Below are positions 14,889-22,272 of a stretch of 40,995 nucleotides of DNA, piece by piece. The DNA lies in the NCBI GenBank assembly GCA_944392105.1, contig CALXVM010000017.1, forward strand, positions 1-40,995, written 5' to 3'. Within the stretch, counting starts at the first letter, position 1; every line of letters begins with the position of its first letter. Below the pieces are notes generated by a model, which saw only the letters and a program-made list of their open reading frames with translations, was not told where the DNA came from and searched no databases. The position numbers were made by a program, and so were the translations under genes. This DNA is from an uncultured Clostridia bacterium (GTDB lineage Bacteria > Bacillota > Clostridia > TANB77 > CAG-508).

Positions 14889-14958
14889 ATTTTAAAATAT
14901 TTTATATTATTTTATAAAATAGCCTAATATCAAGCGTTTTATTTAATAATAATTTAAA

Positions 14959-15018
14959 TTAATTTATTTTATTTTTGATTATTTTTTGCAATTTGTTACC
15001 AAAGTTGCTACCAAAAAT
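14959..15018 (-). pseudogene. Possible 3' remnant of a tyrosine recombinase gene
   Basis: On the minus strand this stretch reads IFGSNFGNKLQKIIKNKIN followed by a stop, a tail of the kind seen at the C-terminus of clostridial phage integrases. Upstream the frame runs into a 14-bp hairpin and loses any resemblance. It is a short relic at best. The twin TTTGGTA(G/A)CAA units could instead be recombinase binding sites. The remaining DNA from 14889 to 15027 is A+T-rich without other features. Confidence 0.3.
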
Positions 15019-15027
15019 TTTTTTTAT

Positions 15028-15061
15028 AACTAATGGTAGCAAGTGAGTGCTACCATTAGTT
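15028..15061 (-). terminator. Strong hairpin after the sigma/anti-sigma operon
   Basis: A perfect 14-bp stem (15028-15041 with 15048-15061) has a six-base loop. On the minus strand the T-run comes only after an A-run, about ten bases beyond the stem, so it is a weak or processed terminator. Confidence 0.45.
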
Positions 15062-15099
15062 ATTTCAAGCAATACACGGATTGTATTATTTAAAATTGA

Positions 15100-15840
15100 T
15101 TATTTTTCAAATGAATCTGTATTTTTTTCCTCTTCATTTTCGATTATCGACACTAGCAAATCCACCAACTGTTTTTCTGTAATTCCTGTTGTTTCAATAT
15201 CAAAATAAGTATCTTTGTATTCAAATGTTGTAATATACATTTCTTTCCATCGTGAAATTTTTAATTCTACATCGCCTATTTTGGAAATTTTATCTCCTCC
15301 TTGGATAAAATAATCTCTTATAGGTGGTTCGATTTTTGAAAAAACTATTTTTATATTGTTCAAATCATCTTTTTTATAATTTAATATATAGTCGTGCAAT
15401 TTATTGTATTCTGCTATTTCTTTTTGCCCTCTAATATAAACAGTATAGCTATTTTCAAACTCATATTCTTCTGGTATCAGTAAATTTTTCATAAACATAA
15501 ATTCTTCTGATAATTGTTCTAGTTCAATAGTTTTTGTATCAGCATCTAAACTTGTCATTGACATATCTTTTAGTATATTTATATTTAGTTCAATATTTAA
15601 ACATTTATCTTCTGTTTTTCCAATTTCTAAACTATTATCTTGAAATATATTATTATTTAATTTGCTTGTTCCTATAAATATACCTATTCCTAATATAAAT
15701 ACAGCACATATAGATGAAATTGCATAGACTAACTTCTTATTTTTATTGGTTTTCATACCAAACTCCTTTCTGATGTTTGATATAGCTATTTCTTCTTTTA
15801 TGTTTTTTCTTATTTTCTCTTTTAGTTCATTATTTTCCAT
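15100..15840 (-). CDS. Membrane protein paired with an ECF sigma factor (putative anti-sigma)
   Basis: The protein has about 36 polar residues, one membrane helix (LVYAISSICAVFILGIGIFI) and an ~180-residue external domain with no motif I know. I choose the third in-frame ATG (15840), which lies eight bases after GGAGG; the first two, at 15855 and 15846, overlap that site or are too close to it. It then overlaps the sigma gene by 11 bases, so the two are translationally coupled. A single-pass protein encoded directly after an ECF sigma gene is usually its anti-sigma factor, which holds it until an envelope signal arrives. No zinc-binding HxxxCxxC motif is visible. Confidence 0.65.
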   Translation of the reverse strand: MENNELKEKIRKNIKEEIAISNIRKEFGMKTNKNKKLVYAISSICAVFILGIGIFIGTSKLNNNIFQDNSLEIGKTEDKCLNIELNINILKDMSMTSLDADTKTIELEQLSEEFMFMKNLLIPEEYEFENSYTVYIRGQKEIAEYNKLHDYILNYKKDDLNNIKIVFSKIEPPIRDYFIQGGDKISKIGDVELKISRWKEMYITTFEYKDTYFDIETTGITEKQLVDLLVSIIENEEEKNTDSFEK

Positions 15841-16381
15841 AGCCATAACCTCCATCTTCTAAATTTTTTCTTATCTTTTTTCTAACTCTATGAAGAATAA
15901 CCTTTACGTTTCCAATAGAACAATTTAACTGTTTTGCAATTTCTTTTGTAGTTCTATTTTCATAATAAAACTTAATAAATATAGTATATTCTTCCTTTTT
16001 TAGAGTTTTTAAGGTGTTCTTTATTATTATGTTCTGCTCATTTTCTTCTGCTTGTTTTTCAAGATTGCTATTATCTACAATTTTCCCTTCATATTCAGAT
16101 ATAGAAAAATTTATTTCGCTATTTCTATATTTATTTTTTATAATATTTTTAGCAGTTCCTGATAAATAAGCCTTTATGTCTAATGTATTAGAAAGCATTT
16201 TACTATTTTTCCATACAGCAATAAATATATCAGATATTATTTCTTCTACATCTTCATCGGTCACGTATATGCTAACTCCATTTTTTACAATTATATAGAC
16301 ATATCCATAGAAGTCATCTAATAGTTTGTCTATGTCTAATTTGCCATTTAATAGATAATCTTTTAAAATTTCTTTTTTCAA
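15830..16381 (-). CDS. ECF-type RNA polymerase sigma factor
   Basis: This 183-residue protein has region 2 around DVEEIISDIFIAVWKN and region 4 around TTKEIAKQLNCSIGNVKVIL with a basic end (HRVRKKIRKNL); sigma regions 1 and 3 are absent, as in ECF sigma factors. The start is a TTG at 16381 with GGAGA about 14 bases upstream, which is rather far and suggests low translation. The downstream membrane protein is the probable regulator. The inverted repeat at 16427-16451 lies where an autoregulated promoter would be. The signal is unknown. Confidence 0.85.
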   Translation of the reverse strand: MKKEILKDYLLNGKLDIDKLLDDFYGYVYIIVKNGVSIYVTDEDVEEIISDIFIAVWKNSKMLSNTLDIKAYLSGTAKNIIKNKYRNSEINFSISEYEGKIVDNSNLEKQAEENEQNIIIKNTLKTLKKEEYTIFIKFYYENRTTKEIAKQLNCSIGNVKVILHRVRKKIRKNLEDGGYGYGK

Positions 16382-16426
16382 TTTAGATCTAAATCTCCTT
16401 TTATTTTTAGTTAACTTTCATATATA

Positions 16427-16451
16427 GTAACCTTTTTCTTAAAAAGGTTAC
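16427..16451 (-). promoter_or_regulatory. Inverted repeat and possible ECF promoter upstream of the sigma gene
   Basis: GTAACCTTTTT (16427-16437) and AAAAAGGTTAC (16441-16451) form a perfect 11-bp inverted repeat. On the minus strand TGTAACC resembles ECF -35 elements, with TACTATATA following after about 16 bases. It may be the autoregulated promoter, an operator or a hairpin. Confidence 0.4.
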
Positions 16452-16547
16452 AACTTTTTTTTAAAATAATTCGATTTTTAAAACTGTTTTGTATAATTTT
16501 CTCACAATTTCTTTCAAACTTCTACATTAGAAACAAAAAATGTTCAG

Positions 16548-16576
16548 TTGTATAACTTTATAATAAATGCTATAAT
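16548..16576 (+). promoter_or_regulatory. Promoter of the Nudix gene group
   Basis: TTGTAT (16548-16553) and TATAAT (16571-16576) have a 17-base spacer, with an extended -10 TG at 16568-16569. The Nudix start codon follows at 16613. Confidence 0.6.
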
Positions 16577-16612
16577 CACAATAAATAATAACTTGTATTG
16601 GAGGCATAAAAT

Positions 16613-17017
16613 ATGGAAGTTGTCGGAACAATGTTTTTTAAGGAAAATAAATTGTTAATAGATAAACCGAGAAAAAGAAGTACTTATCAAATGATAGGTG
16701 GAAAAGTAGAATACGGAGAGACCCCATTAGAAGCTGCTATTAGAGAATGTCATGAAGAACTAGGATACAAGGCTATTTTTTATAAAAATCTATTTGAGCT
16801 AGTAATGGAATTTGATGAAATAGCAACAAGTGATGGAAAAACTCCTATACATTTCTATGTATTTAAATATAATGGAGATTTACAAGGTGAGCTTACTACT
16901 TCTGAGGAAATTGAGTCATTCCAATGGTATAATTCAAAAGCAAGTAGCATTGTATTATCAAATACTTTAAAAAATGAGGTAATTCCTTATTGTTTAAAAA
17001 ATAATCTAATAGACTAA
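16613..17017 (+). CDS. Nudix hydrolase
   Basis: This 134-residue protein has a complete Nudix box from G30 to Y52: G, five residues, E36, seven residues, R44-E45, then H-E-E-L-G-Y. It hydrolyses a nucleoside diphosphate linked to another moiety; the substrate cannot be read from the sequence. The family includes MutT-like cleaners of oxidised nucleotides, and a UDG-like gene lies two genes downstream. TGGAGG lies eight bases before the ATG. It heads a three-gene rightward group ending at a terminator at 18076. Confidence 0.9.
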   Translation: MEVVGTMFFKENKLLIDKPRKRSTYQMIGGKVEYGETPLEAAIRECHEELGYKAIFYKNLFELVMEFDEIATSDGKTPIHFYVFKYNGDLQGELTTSEEIESFQWYNSKASSIVLSNTLKNEVIPYCLKNNLID

Positions 17018-17072
17018 TGTATCCAAAATATTTAAAAAAATTTTATACAAATTAATATATAGGAGAAAAATA

Positions 17073-17360
17073 ATGTATATATTACCGCCTCAAAAGATGA
17101 ATTTAAACACCTTTAAGAATGAGAAACTAAACAATTTAAATTCAGAAAATATAAAATACTGTAACTTCAAAGATGAAGAAATTTCTAGTATTGAATTGAA
17201 CGATTTAGACTTTGAATGTTGTAAATTTAAAAACATTGTTTTACCTAATGCAGGTTTAGAAGGAATTGCCATTTCTCCTGATGATATTAGAGGTGCCATT
17301 GTAAATCAATTCCAAGCAGTAAATTTATTGTATTTATTAGGCATAAAAATTAAATATTAA
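17073..17360 (+). CDS. Short pentapeptide-repeat protein, probably internally deleted
   Basis: The 95-residue protein begins with pentapeptide-like coils (CNFKD, SIELN, DLDFE, CCKFK), then passes directly to GLEGIAISPDDIRGAIVNQF and a short tail ending in LGIKI. That tail resembles the C-terminal cap of much longer pentapeptide proteins, which usually have around 200 residues. I infer that the central coils were lost by an in-frame deletion, leaving perhaps one turn of the helix. It has a good site (AGGAG) before the ATG. Full-length relatives can mimic DNA and bind gyrase; this one may be non-functional. Confidence 0.55.
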   Translation: MYILPPQKMNLNTFKNEKLNNLNSENIKYCNFKDEEISSIELNDLDFECCKFKNIVLPNAGLEGIAISPDDIRGAIVNQFQAVNLLYLLGIKIKY

Positions 17361-17371
17361 GGAGCTTTAGT

Positions 17372-18028
17372 ATGAAAGATTTAAATGCAGAATTAGAAAT
17401 GTTGTTTGATAAATGGAAACTTGAACACATATTTGATGAAGATTATAAAGAAAATACACCTCGCTTTAATGGAATATTTATCCCTAAAGAAAATTTTTTA
17501 TCTGATGGTTTTTGTATATCTGAGCCAAAAGAAAAGACTATACTTTATATTTCTAAAGAGAGTCATGAATATAGTACTAAAAATATTCATAATAATAGCC
17601 TAAAAGCTATCCTTAATAAAAATTTATACTGGCTAAAGCAAACTTTATCTGATAATAAAAATCCTATATTTGCTAGAAGAATAAAACTAATGCAAGAAGA
17701 CGCTTTAAAAGAAGATCTTTCCAATGTGACATTTATGAATATAAATAAGCGTGGTGGCTTTGAAAAAACAAATATGGAAATATTAAGAAAATATGCCATA
17801 CAATATAGTAAGAATATAATTTCAGAAATTGAGATAATTAATCCTAAGCTAATAATTTGTTGTGGTAGCGGACTAAAAGATATTTTACATCGTTTATATG
17901 ATATAAATAATAAAATTATTCCTAAACATATAATTGAAATATATCATCCTTCATATCATTATATAAGTGATTGTAATTACAAAAAGTTATTTCTTAATAA
18001 ATTAAAAAAACTAGAAAAACAAATTTGA
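17372..18028 (+). CDS. Uracil-DNA-glycosylase-superfamily-like protein
   Basis: This 218-residue protein has a first strand followed by polar residues (KTILYISKESHE) in place of the usual 'GEAPG' loop, a central strand with glycines (INPKLIICCGSGLKDIL) and a late IYHPSYH segment that matches the HPS motif of uracil-DNA glycosylases. The replacement of the catalytic loop makes glycosylase activity doubtful. It starts 11 bases after the pentapeptide gene with AAGGAG and ends before a strong terminator. With the Nudix gene it could form a nucleotide or DNA damage module; that is inference. Confidence 0.5.
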   Translation: MKDLNAELEMLFDKWKLEHIFDEDYKENTPRFNGIFIPKENFLSDGFCISEPKEKTILYISKESHEYSTKNIHNNSLKAILNKNLYWLKQTLSDNKNPIFARRIKLMQEDALKEDLSNVTFMNINKRGGFEKTNMEILRKYAIQYSKNIISEIEIINPKLIICCGSGLKDILHRLYDINNKIIPKHIIEIYHPSYHYISDCNYKKLFLNKLKKLEKQI

Positions 18029-18038
18029 TTCGCAAAGA

Positions 18039-18076
18039 GAATGATAGAATTAAATTATTAATTTTATCATTCTTTT
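18039..18076 (+). terminator. Terminator of the Nudix gene group
   Basis: A 15-bp stem (18039-18053 with 18058-18072, including G-U) is followed by TTTT and a T-rich tail. Confidence 0.75.
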
Positions 18077-18164
18077 AATTTTATTTTGATCTTGTTTTAT
18101 TATGTTTTATGCTATCTAGTCATCAATCTTTTAATATTTTTATAAACTAATGAAATACTATCTT

Positions 18165-19160
18165 TTAAAATTTCACCTTTACAACTAAATTTCCGTCTAT
18201 ATATTTAGCAGTTATAGTTCCATCATTTAGCTCAACTAGTTGTTTAGCAATAGATAGCCCTACCCCTGTTGCGCTTTTTGCATTTTCTACTGTAAAATAC
18301 CTATCAAAAATTTTTTGGACAGTTGTTGTGTCTAAATTTTCTGCTTTATTTGCAAATATTAATGTTCCGCTTCTTTCCAAATTTACTTTAAAATCTCCGT
18401 TACTGTATTTTATCATGTTTGATAAAATATTTTCAAATATTCTTATTAATGAATTTTTATTTAAATTTCTATAAACTTTTTCATGGCATATATTTATATC
18501 TGGAATTATATTTTCTCTTTTGAATATACTGTAATATTCTGCTAAAATTTCTTCCAGTATTTCATTTATACAGCAATTTTCCTTGTCCATTTTCCACAAT
18601 GTATCCATCGTTGTTGAAAACATAAATAATTGTTCTGTTAATTCTATAAGTTCATTTGTTTTTCTTTTTATTATTTCCATATATTTCTGGTTGTACTGTA
18701 TTTTGTTTTGAATTTTTATTCCATCACTTTGCACCTTATTGTTTTTGTCAATACTACTTGCATTAAGTAATAATCTGTGATCATTCTTCTTTTCATTATT
18801 TTTAATTTTTTCTCCTTTATATTCATTTTCCATTAGCTCTATATATCCGCTTATGGCAGTAAGTGGTGTCCTCATGTCATGTGAAATATTGGTTATTGTA
18901 TTTTTTAGCTCTTCACTTCCATTTTCATATTGAATTCTTGTTTTTCTTAATTTTTTTAATTCTAAGTTTAATTTGTTTGCAACTTCTTTTATTTTTTTGT
19001 TTGATGTTGAAACCGTTATTAGACCATTTGTATCATTATTTAATATTAATGATAAATCTTCTCCTATTTTCTTTATCGATTTATTTATAAGGCATATTTT
19101 AATAATTAAAATCACACAAATTATAACCAAAATAATGCTTACTAATAACCAAATATTCAC
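18165..19160 (-). CDS. Membrane sensor histidine kinase
   Basis: This 331-residue kinase has one N-terminal membrane helix (about 3-25), a HAMP-like linker, the phospho-acceptor segment ISHDMRTPLTAISGY (His94), N box FENILSNMIKYSNG (from 242) and G box GVGLSIAKQL (from about 299). The start is GTG after GGAGG. Its partner is the response regulator at 21274; the ABC exporter genes lie between them, an arrangement typical of antimicrobial-peptide resistance loci. An extra, lysine- and asparagine-rich stretch (about 113-149) interrupts the loop of the dimerisation helices, where relatives have a short link. The 184 bases between it and the permease hold no clear feature. Confidence 0.88.
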   Translation of the reverse strand: MNIWLLVSIILVIICVILIIKICLINKSIKKIGEDLSLILNNDTNGLITVSTSNKKIKEVANKLNLELKKLRKTRIQYENGSEELKNTITNISHDMRTPLTAISGYIELMENEYKGEKIKNNEKKNDHRLLLNASSIDKNNKVQSDGIKIQNKIQYNQKYMEIIKRKTNELIELTEQLFMFSTTMDTLWKMDKENCCINEILEEILAEYYSIFKRENIIPDINICHEKVYRNLNKNSLIRIFENILSNMIKYSNGDFKVNLERSGTLIFANKAENLDTTTVQKIFDRYFTVENAKSATGVGLSIAKQLVELNDGTITAKYIDGNLVVKVKF

Positions 19161-19344
19161 ATTTTCCTCCTATAAATTTTATCAAATATGTTTTTTATTA
19201 ACAGTCCTTCAGTTTTTATCTCCTTATTATAGTTAAAAGTTCTAACTCGTTTTAATTCAATTTAATATTTTTAGCACATATGTTTCTTATCTTTAACTTA
19301 GTATCTTTAGTTTTTCTTGTCAAACGGCTACTTTTCATTAGTAT

Positions 19345-20167
19345 TTATTTTAACTCTTTTTTATTGAATAATACAATACCCAGGCTATTTATAATTATTA
19401 TTAAGCCGCACGAATAAATTGGTAACTGTTTTAGAAAACTTGGCACTTCTGTATTATTATATACTTCCATTGCTTGTCCTTCTGGATTTAGTAAATATAA
19501 TATTTTTGCTGTTTTTACTTTAAACTCATTATAAGCAAGGTTTGGTTCATTAGTAACTATTATATTTCCGTTTGAATCAATCGCCTTTTGGTATGGTAGT
19601 TGATGTGCTGTTGGAGATATTGCAGCTTGTATAACAAATAGAACTATAAAAAGCAATGTACATATTGTTAGAGCTGTAGTTGGTTCTTTACACAACATTG
19701 TTATAAAGTTAAATATTGTACAAAATGCTATTATAATTAAAATTGAATTTATTAATTTTATAATTAAGTCTTGCACAGAAAGTCCAGCTGATTGTAAATT
19801 TCCATATTCTTTGCCATAAATAAATGCCATTGGTAAAATATAAATTAGTTCACATAATGCAGAAACTGTAATGCATACAATAAGATTTGCTAAATATATA
19901 TTACTTCTCTTATGACCGTACTATTATTTTATTTCTAATAATTCCTTCCGAATGTTCTTTTCCTACAAATATGCTTACAAACATAGATATAAAAAGTCCT
20001 ATATACAGTAAATATTCATTTATAAAATTATATAAATTAGTCCCATATCCTGAGCTAGCTATTCTAAATAATGCAAGTAGTTCTATTCCTATTGTTACTA
20101 TTAAAAATAGCCAAAATATAATATCTTTTCTTAACCTATAAAAGTTAGCTTTTAGTAAATTATACAT
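19345..20167 (-). pseudogene. ABC-2 type permease, frameshifted
   Basis: The 5' part (from the ATG at 20167, nine bases after GGAGG) encodes KANFYRLRKDIIFWLFLIV and a second membrane segment, then ends early after KEHSEGIIRNKIIV. Removing one base (G at about 19918 on the plus strand) restores the frame: GHKRSNIYLANLIVC and on through four more hydrophobic segments to 19345, giving a normal ~275-residue permease. 'GKEHSEGIIRNKIIVGHKR' is a conserved block in this family, which supports a single-base insertion. Either the exporter is inactive or the base is a sequencing error. The gene overlaps the end of the ATPase gene. Confidence 0.8.
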
Positions 20168-21074
20168 TATCTTCACCTCCTACTAGATTTAGAAAATAAT
20201 TTTCCAATGTTTCTTCTTTTTCTTTAAAACTATTTATTGTACAATTACGTTTAGAAAGCTCAATAACAAGTTCAGACACATTAACATTTTTATATATGTC
20301 TATAGTATCTTCTGAAATTACTTTGTAAGGTATTTTTTCTTCTTCTAAATATCTAACGCATTCTTTAATATTTTTTACATTTATTTGAACTTTCTTTTTA
20401 AAATTATTTTCTAGCTCTTTACTGCTAATTTCTTTTACTATTTTTCCCTTTTCAATAATTCCATAACAAGTTGCAATTTTCGAAAGTTCATCTAAATAAT
20501 GGCTAGAAATTAAGAAAGTAATTCCTTTTTCTTTATTTAGCTTTAATATTAGTTCTCTTATCTCAATAATACCTTCCGGATCTAATCCATTAATAGGCTC
20601 ATCTAGTATAAGTAAATCTGGATTTCCTGCTAAAGCAATTGCTATTCCAAGTCTCTGCTTCATCCCAAGTGAAAAGTGCTTTGCTGTTTTTTTCCCAGTT
20701 TTATCAAGTTCTACAAGTTTTAGCAATTCTTCTATTCCATCATAGCTTGGGTTGCCCATTACTTTATATTGTTCTTTTAAATTTTCTTCTGCTGTCATGT
20801 CAAGACAAATAGATGGAGTTTCTATAATAGCCCCTATCCTTTTTCTTGATGTAACTATTTCTTTCCTGTCGTTAAACACTCCATATAGTTTATATGCTCC
20901 TGATATTGGTTTTTGCAAACCACAAATTATTCTAATTAGCGTAGTTTTTCCTGCTCCATTTCTACCTATAAGTCCATATATTGCACCTTTTGGTATTTGT
21001 AAATTAACTCCATCTAATGCTTTAAACCTTCCATATTTTTTCTCTAAATTGTGTGTTTCTAAAACATATTCCAT
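20160..21074 (-). CDS. ABC transporter ATPase, BcrA/antimicrobial-peptide exporter type
   Basis: This 304-residue ATPase has Walker A GRNGAGKTT (37-45), signature FSLGMKQRLGIA and Walker B LLILDEPINGLDPEG. The final ~90 residues form the extra domain common in BcrA-like ATPases. It would power the adjacent permease to remove or export peptides or antibiotics acting at the membrane. AAGGAG lies before the ATG. The gene is part of the leftward set response regulator, ATPase, permease, kinase. With the permease frameshifted the ATPase may have no partner. Confidence 0.9.
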   Translation of the reverse strand: MEYVLETHNLEKKYGRFKALDGVNLQIPKGAIYGLIGRNGAGKTTLIRIICGLQKPISGAYKLYGVFNDRKEIVTSRKRIGAIIETPSICLDMTAEENLKEQYKVMGNPSYDGIEELLKLVELDKTGKKTAKHFSLGMKQRLGIAIALAGNPDLLILDEPINGLDPEGIIEIRELILKLNKEKGITFLISSHYLDELSKIATCYGIIEKGKIVKEISSKELENNFKKKVQINVKNIKECVRYLEEEKIPYKVISEDTIDIYKNVNVSELVIELSKRNCTINSFKEKEETLENYFLNLVGGEDNV

Positions 21075-21201
21075 ATTTTTCTCCTTTCTTGTATATTATG
21101 TGTAAATTTACCCAAAAACTGATATATTATATATAATTTATCAATAGTCATATTTATTTTAAACTTAAATAGTTAAGAAACCGGTTAAGAAAAAAAATTT
21201 A

Positions 21202-21260
21202 GAAATTAGGGACAGGTCATTTTTTCTCGATGTGGGAAAAAATGACCTGTCCCTAATTTC
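21202..21260. repeat. Perfect 25-bp inverted repeat (REP-like)
   Basis: Arms 21202-21226 and 21236-21260 are exact complements with a nine-base loop. The core reads TTAGGGACAGGTCATTTTTT. It lies between the response regulator (stop at 21274) and the ATPase and could terminate the regulator transcript. The GGGACAGG...TTTTTT wording is reminiscent of REP elements mobilised by RAYT transposases in Firmicutes. Confidence 0.75.
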
Positions 21261-21273
21261 CAATTTTATAAGT

Positions 21274-21939
21274 TTATTCCTTCATTTTAAATCCTATTCC
21301 CCATACAGCTTCTATATATTCGTCTGTAGTTACAGTTTTTATCTTTTTTCTTATATTACTCATGTGTACTTTTAATGAATTTTCATCGCAATATAAACTA
21401 TCTTCACTAAGCTGTTCTAGCAATTTTGTCTTTGTCACTACATTTTTAGGACTTAATAATAATTGTTTTAATATTGCATATTCTGTTTTAGTTAGATAAA
21501 TTGATTTTTCTTTAATATATAAAGTATGTACGTCTTCTTTACTTAACCTCATGTCTTTATATGTTAAATCTTCATTTTTTTCTTTTTTATTGTCTATTCT
21601 TAACTGAACTTGTATCCTAGCTAATAATTCTTCTACATTAAATGGTTTTGTTAAGTAATCATTTGCACCATTTAATAATACATTTACTTTATCTTCTGTC
21701 GAAATTTTTGCACTTATTACTATGATAGGAGTATCTTTGACTTTCTTTACAATTTCTTCTCCGTTTATTTCTGGTAGCATAAGATCTAGTAAAATTAAAT
21801 CTATCCTTTCATTCTCTATAATTCTCATTGCTTCTGTTCCAGTATAACTACTTAAAACTCTGTAATGTTCTTTTTCCAATACTTCTCTTATTAAATTATG
21901 GATGTCTATATTATCCTCAACAATTAATATGTTTTTCAT
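21274..21939 (-). CDS. OmpR-family response regulator
   Basis: This 221-residue protein has a receiver domain with the phospho-acceptor D52 (LILLDLMLPEING), acidic residues E8-D9 and K98 (TKPF), followed by a winged-helix DNA-binding domain that ends in VHMSNIRKKIK and VWGIGFKM. Phosphorylated by the kinase at 18165, it should activate the ABC exporter genes directly downstream. AAGGTG lies before the ATG. The full set matches peptide-antibiotic sensing modules of Firmicutes. Confidence 0.92.
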   Translation of the reverse strand: MKNILIVEDNIDIHNLIREVLEKEHYRVLSSYTGTEAMRIIENERIDLILLDLMLPEINGEEIVKKVKDTPIIVISAKISTEDKVNVLLNGANDYLTKPFNVEELLARIQVQLRIDNKKEKNEDLTYKDMRLSKEDVHTLYIKEKSIYLTKTEYAILKQLLLSPKNVVTKTKLLEQLSEDSLYCDENSLKVHMSNIRKKIKTVTTDEYIEAVWGIGFKMKE

Positions 21940-22065
21940 GGTTAATCACCTTTTTGTAATTTTACTTTTTTTATTTTGTTTCTATATGAGACTATATTAT
22001 CACATTATTAGTACTATTCATAGCACTAAGTCAAATTTAATAGTACTATTTTTGTTACTAAAACT

Positions 22066-22173
22066 GTTATAAAAAAGTAGTGAAAAATCTCCATCTCCAT
22101 TGACCACCACACATTTTTGTAACAAAATGTGTTATTAAAAAAGTGGTCAAAAATCTCCGTCCCCATTGACAAC
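22066..22173. repeat. Two degenerate ~43-bp direct repeats with a hairpin between them
   Basis: Copies at 22066-22108 and 22131-22173 share the frame GTTAT(t)AAAAAAGT, then AAAAATCTCC, then CCATTGAC. Between and within them ACACATTTT and AAAATGTGT form a 9-bp hairpin. The wording (CTCCGTCCCCATTGAC; complement GGGGACGGAG) is related to the inverted repeat at 21202, suggesting the same REP-like family. Both lie in the 333-base gap between the response regulator and the FAD gene; the rest of that gap holds the FAD gene promoter. Confidence 0.65.
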
Positions 22174-22227
22174 AATGTTACAAAAATATTACATTTTTAT
22201 AATATTTGCGTATTTTTATATGCTTAG

Positions 22228-22236
22228 TGCTATAAT
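22228..22236 (+). promoter_or_regulatory. Extended -10 promoter of the FAD oxidoreductase operon
   Basis: TGCTATAAT provides a perfect -10 with an extended TG. A -35 at a normal distance is poor (TTGCGT, 19-base spacer). The start codon follows 36 bases later. Confidence 0.5.
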
Positions 22237-22272
22237 ATGATTGTAATTTTATAAATAAAAAGGAGGGAGATT

